A stretch of 64,000 bases of DNA, from NCBI RefSeq assembly GCF_900188095.1, contig NZ_FZOT01000005.1, positions 62,001 to 126,000 of the forward strand, written 5' to 3'. This document shows positions 59,948-64,000 of this stretch, piece after piece. The position numbers were made by a program, and so were the translations under genes. The notes under the pieces are model-generated. The model did not search any database. It was not told where the DNA came from and saw nothing but the letters and a program-made list of their open reading frames with translations. Within the stretch, counting starts at the first letter, position 1. Every line of letters begins with the position of its first letter. The DNA is from Noviherbaspirillum humi (GTDB lineage: Bacteria; Pseudomonadota; Gammaproteobacteria; Burkholderiales; Burkholderiaceae_D).

Positions 59948-60745
59948 TCAGCGCAACTCGATCCGCTTGCCGGCCAGCTGCGCCATCTGCATCCACTCGA
60001 ACACCGAATCCGCGCTCACCGTCTGGATGCGGTCGGCAAAGCGCTTCTCCGGCGGATGGTCGTCGAAGGCGACGTTGGCCGCGGTGATGCGGCCGCCGAG
60101 CCGGGTCAGCGGCCCCAGCCGCAGTTCCGCCGGCTGGTAGCCCATGGTTTGCAGCCATGCCTGGGCGCGTTCCCGGCTGGTGATGCCGGGTTCCATGGCC
60201 GCCGCCAGGGTTTCGATCAGCCACTGGTTCGACTGCTGATATTTCCGGCCCCAGGCATAGCTGACGATGCTGTACGGCTTGCGGTGCATGAGCAGCGGCC
60301 GGTGGCCTTCCAGCAGCGCCGCCAGCAGCTTTTCCTGCACCGCCGGCGACGGGATCACATAGGCGGCTTCATAGCGCCAGGGATCGTCCAGGAAGAATTC
60401 GCCCAGCCCCTGGCGGTAGATGGCCGATTCATCGGTGCCGCACTGGTTGAGCTTGTGCAGCACCCGCCATACATGGCCGCCCTTGCCGTCGGGCTGCCGG
60501 TAGGCGAAGCCGAGATGGGAATAGCGCACCCGGTACTTGCTCAAGTCCTGGCCGGCGCGCGCCAGCACCACCACCTGCTGGCCGCTGGCGTCGAGGGATT
60601 GCATCACCTTCTGCGCCAGTTGCAAGCCGTTTTCGAAGGATTGCAGGCTGGGTTTCTTTTCCTCGCAGCTGCGCCCGGCATGGGCGCCGGTAGCCAGCGC
60701 CAGGCTGCACAGCAGGGCGAGGAAGCAGGTTCGCATGGTTTTCAT
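59948..60745 (-). CDS. DUF2145 family exported protein
   Basis: A 265-residue protein with a cleavable signal peptide (ending ATGAHA, before GRSCEEKK). It matches the DUF2145 family from RVRYSHLGFAYRQPDGKGGHVWRVLH and YRQGLGEFFLDDPWRYEAAYVIPS. The family is uncharacterised; the paired RYSH and KPYSIVSYAWG segments recall NlpC/P60-like amidase folds, but I do not see a clear catalytic Cys-His pair, so this is not claimed. GAGGG precedes the start at 60745. It is the third gene of an operon with the two genes upstream (11- and 13-base gaps). Confidence 0.8.
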   Translation of the reverse strand: MKTMRTCFLALLCSLALATGAHAGRSCEEKKPSLQSFENGLQLAQKVMQSLDASGQQVVVLARAGQDLSKYRVRYSHLGFAYRQPDGKGGHVWRVLHKLNQCGTDESAIYRQGLGEFFLDDPWRYEAAYVIPSPAVQEKLLAALLEGHRPLLMHRKPYSIVSYAWGRKYQQSNQWLIETLAAAMEPGITSRERAQAWLQTMGYQPAELRLGPLTRLGGRITAANVAFDDHPPEKRFADRIQTVSADSVFEWMQMAQLAGKRIELR

Positions 60746-60756
60746 GGCACGTACCC

Positions 60757-61212
60757 TCAGTCGGTCAGGCGCTCGTTGTGCAGCAGGGCCCTGCCAATGG
60801 CATTGGGAATGAAGGCGATGGCTTCGCCGGCAGCGGAGAGGATGACGCCGGCGCCCACCACGCTCACCGCCACGGTGGCGCCGACCGCCAGCGACGCGGC
60901 TCCCACGCCTTGGCCGGCGATCTCGATACTGGCCTTCGCGCCGTCCGACAGGCGCTCCAGCACGTAGATGGTGCCGCGGGCGGTGGACTCCACCGTCTTC
61001 ACCACCAACACCGCGCCGGCCGTGGAAAGCGCGACCGGGATGGCGATCGTGGCGGCTGCGGCCGAGGCCCCTGCGCCGACGATCGAGGCGACCGGCAGGG
61101 CGGACAGGGCGCTGGCCGCGGTTTCGCTCTGCGCGGAAGCGCTTCCGGGCAGCGCGGTGCAGACCAGGGAAAGACTCAGGATGAGAATCAGCTTGCGAAA
61201 GCGGGTGCTCAT
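60757..61212 (-). CDS. Exported hypothetical protein, Gly/Ala-rich
   Basis: A 151-residue protein with a signal peptide (MSTRFRKLILILSLSLVCTA then ALPGSASA-QSE) and two Gly/Ala/Val-rich hydrophobic segments (about 40-75 and 100-135). The start at 61212 has AAAGGAG seven bases upstream. I do not recognise a family. It is cotranscribed with the YiaAB-type gene before it and the DUF2145 gene after it; all three are envelope proteins. Confidence 0.7.
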   Translation of the reverse strand: MSTRFRKLILILSLSLVCTALPGSASAQSETAASALSALPVASIVGAGASAAAATIAIPVALSTAGAVLVVKTVESTARGTIYVLERLSDGAKASIEIAGQGVGAASLAVGATVAVSVVGAGVILSAAGEAIAFIPNAIGRALLHNERLTD

Positions 61213-61225
61213 GGTCGGCTCCTTT

Positions 61226-61681
61226 TCAGTGGGTTGCAGCGGAGTTGCGGCGGGCGGCGTCGCGCTCGGCGAGATCGGCTTCATGGTTGTCGCGCAGGGT
61301 CTTGGCCAGGGTGAAGGCGCAGGTGACGAGGTAGAGCCAGCTCACGCCGAGGAAGGCCTTGTAGGTATCGCTGATGTCCATGCGCAGCAGGCCCCACAGG
61401 GTCAGGCCCATGGCGAGGAAGAAGCCGCTCCAGGCGACATAGCCGAACATCGGATTCCCGCTGCCGTCCGCTTCTTCCCTTTCCAGGTCGCGTACATGCT
61501 TGGCGAGCACCAGGGCGGCGGTGAGGCAGAACACATAGCCCATGACCATGAAGGCGCGGTCGAGGTCCTTGCCCGGCAGGTAGGCGAGGCCGACGGCGCA
61601 GAGGAACACCGCGACGCCGAAGGAAGCCCAGGCCTGGATGCGCCAGGCGCGCGTGTCGCGGCGGATGATGAGGGTTTTCAT
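61226..61681 (-). CDS. YiaA/YiaB family inner membrane protein
   Basis: A 151-residue inner membrane protein with two YiaAB domains, each of two membrane segments: AWASFGVAVFLCAVGLAYLP with RAFMVMGYVFCLTAALVLAKHVRD, then YVAWSGFFLAMGLTLWGLL with YKAFLGVSWLYLVTCAFTLAKTLRD. The matching tails LAKHVRD and LAKTLRD show an internal duplication. Function is unknown. ATG 61681 follows AAAGGA. It heads the three-gene operon. Confidence 0.88.
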   Translation of the reverse strand: MKTLIIRRDTRAWRIQAWASFGVAVFLCAVGLAYLPGKDLDRAFMVMGYVFCLTAALVLAKHVRDLEREEADGSGNPMFGYVAWSGFFLAMGLTLWGLLRMDISDTYKAFLGVSWLYLVTCAFTLAKTLRDNHEADLAERDAARRNSAATH

Positions 61682-61682
61682 G

Positions 61683-61715
61683 CTGATTCCTTTCTCGTTG
61701 TGGGGGTGGAATCAG
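61683..61715 (-). promoter_or_regulatory. Inverted repeat overlapping the yiaAB ribosome binding site
   Basis: On the minus strand CTGATTCC (61715-61708) pairs with GGAATCAG (61690-61683), 17-base loop. The second arm contains the Shine-Dalgarno (AAAGGA) and abuts the ATG, as in the cysT repeat at 786-823. Confidence 0.4.
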
Positions 61716-61778
61716 TGTCGGGCAGGCGCGGCTGACTTTCCAGCGGATGCGATGCCGGTCCGAGGCCGCGCTGCCCCG

Positions 61779-61797
61779 GGTATCGGATTACGATACC
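61779..61797 (-). repeat. Inverted repeat spanning the MFS-acyltransferase stop codon
   Basis: GGTATCG (61779-61785) and CGATACC (61791-61797) are exact inverted copies with a 5-base loop holding the stop codon TAA of the minus-strand gene. There is no T run on the minus side. Confidence 0.5.
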
Positions 61798-63764
61798 TTT
61801 TCTGTCATCAAGGTTGCCACCTGTTCGTGCAGCCGGTCCGGATGCGCGTCCGTGCCAGAGAGCGGCGTGCCCACTTCCAGCCCGACGCGGTTCCACAAGC
61901 CGCGCCGGAACGGCTTCGCCATCGCGGTCGGTTCGCCGTCGACCAGCTCGGCGCGGGAGAAAAAGGAGCCCCAGAGGTTGGTCAGCGCCATCGGCACCAC
62001 CGGCGGCTCGATGCCGTCGGCGCGGGCGCGCTCCAGGATCTTCATGATGCCGCCCTTGAAAGGCTGCAGGGTGCCGTCGCGGGTGATGCCGCCCTCGGGG
62101 AAGATGGCCAGCAGGTCGCCTTCGCGCAGCACCGCGGCAGCGCGCTCGAAGGCTTGCTCATAGGTGCGCTCGTCGGCCGAGCGCGGGGCGATAGGGATCG
62201 CCTTGGCGAGGCGGAAGATGGCGCCCAGCACCGGGATGCGGAAGATGCGGTGGTCCATCACGAAGGTGATCGGGCGCGGACTGGCGGCCATCAGCAGCAC
62301 CGCATCGACGAAGCTCACATGGTTGCACACCAGGATGGCCGGACCCGTCAGCGGAATGTTGTCCTCGCCGCGCACGCGAAAGCGGTACATCAGGTGCGAG
62401 GTGATCCAGGCGATGAAGCGCAGCAGGTATTCCGGCACCAGCATGAAGATATAGCCGGCCACCACCGCGTTGGCTAGGCCGACCAGCAGGAAGATCTGCG
62501 GAATGCTGGCGCCGGCGCCGAGCAGCGCGCCGGCGATTACCGAGCTGGCGATCATGAACAGGGCGTTCAGGATGTTGTTGGCCGCAATGATGCGCGCCCG
62601 ATGGGTGGGCTGGGAGCGCAGCTGGATCAGCGCATACATCGGCACGCTGTAGAGGCCGGCGAACAGGCTCAGCAGCGCCAGGTCCGCCATCACCCGCCAG
62701 TGCGCCGGCACGGCGATGAACTGGCCGAGCGTTTGTGCCGACGACGGCGGCAGGCCGCGCGCGGCGAAGTAGAGGTCGATGGCGAAGATGGTCATGCCGA
62801 TCGCCCCCAGCGGCACCAGGCCGATCTCCACCTGGCGCCGGCTCAGCACTTCGCACAGCAGCGAGCCGGTGGCGATGCCGATGGAAAACACCACCAGCAG
62901 CAGCGACGCCACCTGTTCGTCTCCGTGCAATACGTCACGGGCGAAGCTCGGGAACTGGCTGAGGAAGACGGCGCCGAAGAACCACATCCAGCTGATGCCG
63001 AGCAGCGAGCGGAACACCACCAGGTTGCCGCGCGCCATCTTCAGGTTGCGCAGCGTCTCGCTGACCGGGTTCCAGTTGATGACGAGGCCGGGATCGGTCG
63101 CCGGCGCCGCCGGGATGAATTGCGCCACGCCGCGGCCGACGATGGCCAGCGCCAGGCAGGCGATCGCCACCTGCGCATGGCCGATCTCCGGCACCGCCAC
63201 CAGCAGGCCGCCGACGATATTGCCGAGCAGGATGGCGACGAAGGTGCCCATCTCCACCATACCGTTGCCGCCGGTGAGTTCATGCTCGTCGAGCATCTGC
63301 GGCAGGTAGGCGAACTTCACCGGACCGAACAGGGTGGAATGCAATCCCATCAGGAAGGTGCAGGCCAGCAGCACCGCCGCGTTGTGCATCATGAAGCCGA
63401 AGGCGGCGAGGGCCATGATGCCGATCTCCAGGTTCTTCACCAGCCGGATGATGCGGCGCTTGTCGAACTTGTCGGTGATCTGGCCGCTGGTGGCGGAAAA
63501 CAGCAGGAAGGGCAGGATGAACAGCGCACCGATTACCAGGCCGGCCATCGCCGGCGGCATCCAGCTGACCTGCAGCTGGTAGGTCACCATGACGGTGAAG
63601 GCGAACTTGAACAGGTTGTCGTTGGCTGCGCCGGAGAACTGGGTCCAGAAGAATGGCGCGAAGCGGCGCTGGCCGAGCAGGGCGAACTGGTTGGGATGGG
63701 ATGGGGCTGCGGCGGGTCGTTGCGCTTCATCGGACGCAACTTGCGCGGTCGCGGTTTGCTTCAT
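61788..63764 (-). CDS. MFS (LplT-like) transporter fused to a PlsC-type acyltransferase
   Basis: A 658-residue fusion. Residues about 40-450 are a major facilitator domain (FFWTQFSGAANDNLFKFAF, LFGPVKFAYLPQML) like the lysophospholipid flippase LplT; residues about 465-658 are a 1-acylglycerol-3-phosphate acyltransferase with HxxxxD in NHVSFVDAV and FPEGGITRDG. Together they could import a lysophospholipid and reacylate it, like LplT-Aas but without the acyl-ACP synthetase domain. The start at 63764 (MKQTATAQ) is by homology. It is divergent from an XRE-type regulator across 136 bases. Confidence 0.9.
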   Translation of the reverse strand: MKQTATAQVASDEAQRPAAAPSHPNQFALLGQRRFAPFFWTQFSGAANDNLFKFAFTVMVTYQLQVSWMPPAMAGLVIGALFILPFLLFSATSGQITDKFDKRRIIRLVKNLEIGIMALAAFGFMMHNAAVLLACTFLMGLHSTLFGPVKFAYLPQMLDEHELTGGNGMVEMGTFVAILLGNIVGGLLVAVPEIGHAQVAIACLALAIVGRGVAQFIPAAPATDPGLVINWNPVSETLRNLKMARGNLVVFRSLLGISWMWFFGAVFLSQFPSFARDVLHGDEQVASLLLVVFSIGIATGSLLCEVLSRRQVEIGLVPLGAIGMTIFAIDLYFAARGLPPSSAQTLGQFIAVPAHWRVMADLALLSLFAGLYSVPMYALIQLRSQPTHRARIIAANNILNALFMIASSVIAGALLGAGASIPQIFLLVGLANAVVAGYIFMLVPEYLLRFIAWITSHLMYRFRVRGEDNIPLTGPAILVCNHVSFVDAVLLMAASPRPITFVMDHRIFRIPVLGAIFRLAKAIPIAPRSADERTYEQAFERAAAVLREGDLLAIFPEGGITRDGTLQPFKGGIMKILERARADGIEPPVVPMALTNLWGSFFSRAELVDGEPTAMAKPFRRGLWNRVGLEVGTPLSGTDAHPDRLHEQVATLMTEKVS

Positions 63765-63842
63765 TACTGGTCTCCGTTGCGATTTAGAGCATGTTGTAGC
63801 CTGAAACTTTCCCGTCAATATACACAGGGCTGGCCTTAATGA

Positions 63843-63883
63843 AATGGTATTCGGTACCATTCGTGAATCTGCTACCACAGGTA
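63843..63883. promoter_or_regulatory. Two palindromes between the fusion gene and the XRE regulator
   Basis: AATGGTA-TTCGG-TACCATT (63843-63861) and TACC-ACA-GGTA (63873-63883) share the TACC/GGTA half-site. They lie in the 136-base divergent spacer, close to the regulator start at 63901, and look like operators for that regulator. Confidence 0.55.
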
Positions 63884-63900
63884 TCGCGAGACGAGACTCC

Positions 63901-64000
63901 ATGACGACCACCGCCGACCTCATCACCGCCCTCAAGGAAGAACTGAAGGCCGCCCACATGACCTACGCCGACCTGGCGCGCAAGCTCGGCATGGCCGAGT
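63901..64000 (+). CDS. XRE-type helix-turn-helix regulator, 5' part
   Basis: ATG 63901 opens a frame that runs off the window after 33 codons. The encoded start (MTTTADLITALKEELKAAHM then TYADLARKLGMAE) is a typical Cro/CI-type first helix pair with the beginning of the recognition region. No strong ribosome binding site is present (GAGACGAGA). It is divergent from the MFS-acyltransferase gene, and two palindromes lie just upstream, so autoregulation and control of the fusion gene are likely. The rest of the protein cannot be seen. Confidence 0.7.
   Translation, partial: MTTTADLITALKEELKAAHMTYADLARKLGMAE

Overview
The window reads as a chromosomal segment of a high-GC betaproteobacterium, most likely Burkholderiales, family Oxalobacteraceae (Herbaspirillum/Noviherbaspirillum/Massilia-like). 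This rests on gene content and order (glnA, a DUF4124 gene, then glnL-glnG; prpBC-acnD-prpF-prpE with a divergent prpR; ribF-ileS-lspA-coaBC-dut) and on strong GC3 bias; no database search was run. It is almost entirely housekeeping and central metabolism. I saw no insertion sequence, prophage, CRISPR array, rRNA or tRNA.

Layout. 1-4673: sulfate uptake (3' end of sbp, cysT, cysW, cysA) and a CysB-type LysR regulator. 4687-12043 (minus): convoy ribF-ileS-lspA-coaBC-dut ending in an M48-like lipoprotein that has lost zinc ligands. 12093-14229 (minus): mtfA, a YidB-family gene and rsmE. 14426-18303 (plus): tkt, gap and a second signal peptidase I. 18325-27838: glnE (minus), divergent from the AsmA-like giant yhdP, a nitrilase-family amidase and tldD. 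27953-29181: a Phe-rich leader peptide, an intrinsic terminator and aroG, together a transcription attenuator. 29200-36895: a retropepsin-like protease, yajQ, murB, then argF-argG-ppnP and the Ste24-like protease-phhB-rsgA operon. 36939-42058: orn, prfC, an FNR-box-preceded hemerythrin-like gene, an orphan TAXI binding protein and a rhodanese. 42193-49095: sigma54/NtrC-type glnA promoter, glnA, a DUF4124 gene, glnL, glnG and a cardiolipin synthase. 49139-59317: methylcitrate cycle with prpR and a sigma54 promoter. 59411-64000: a cupin gene, a three-gene envelope operon, an MFS-acyltransferase fusion and the start of an XRE-type regulator.

How the genes connect. Nitrogen control appears at three levels: glnA, the GlnL-GlnG two-component system likely driving it, and GlnE, which would adenylylate the GlnA tyrosine seen at residue 400. 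Propionate use is self-contained: PrpR faces prpB across 218 bp carrying TGTTTCA-type repeats and a near-perfect -24/-12 promoter. The aroG leader couples the first step of aromatic amino acid synthesis to phenylalanine supply. The most notable candidates for new biology are the aroG attenuator, the FNR-preceded ligand-degenerate hemerythrin-like protein, the M48 pseudoprotease at the end of the dut operon, and the MFS-PlsC fusion facing an XRE regulator across two palindromes.
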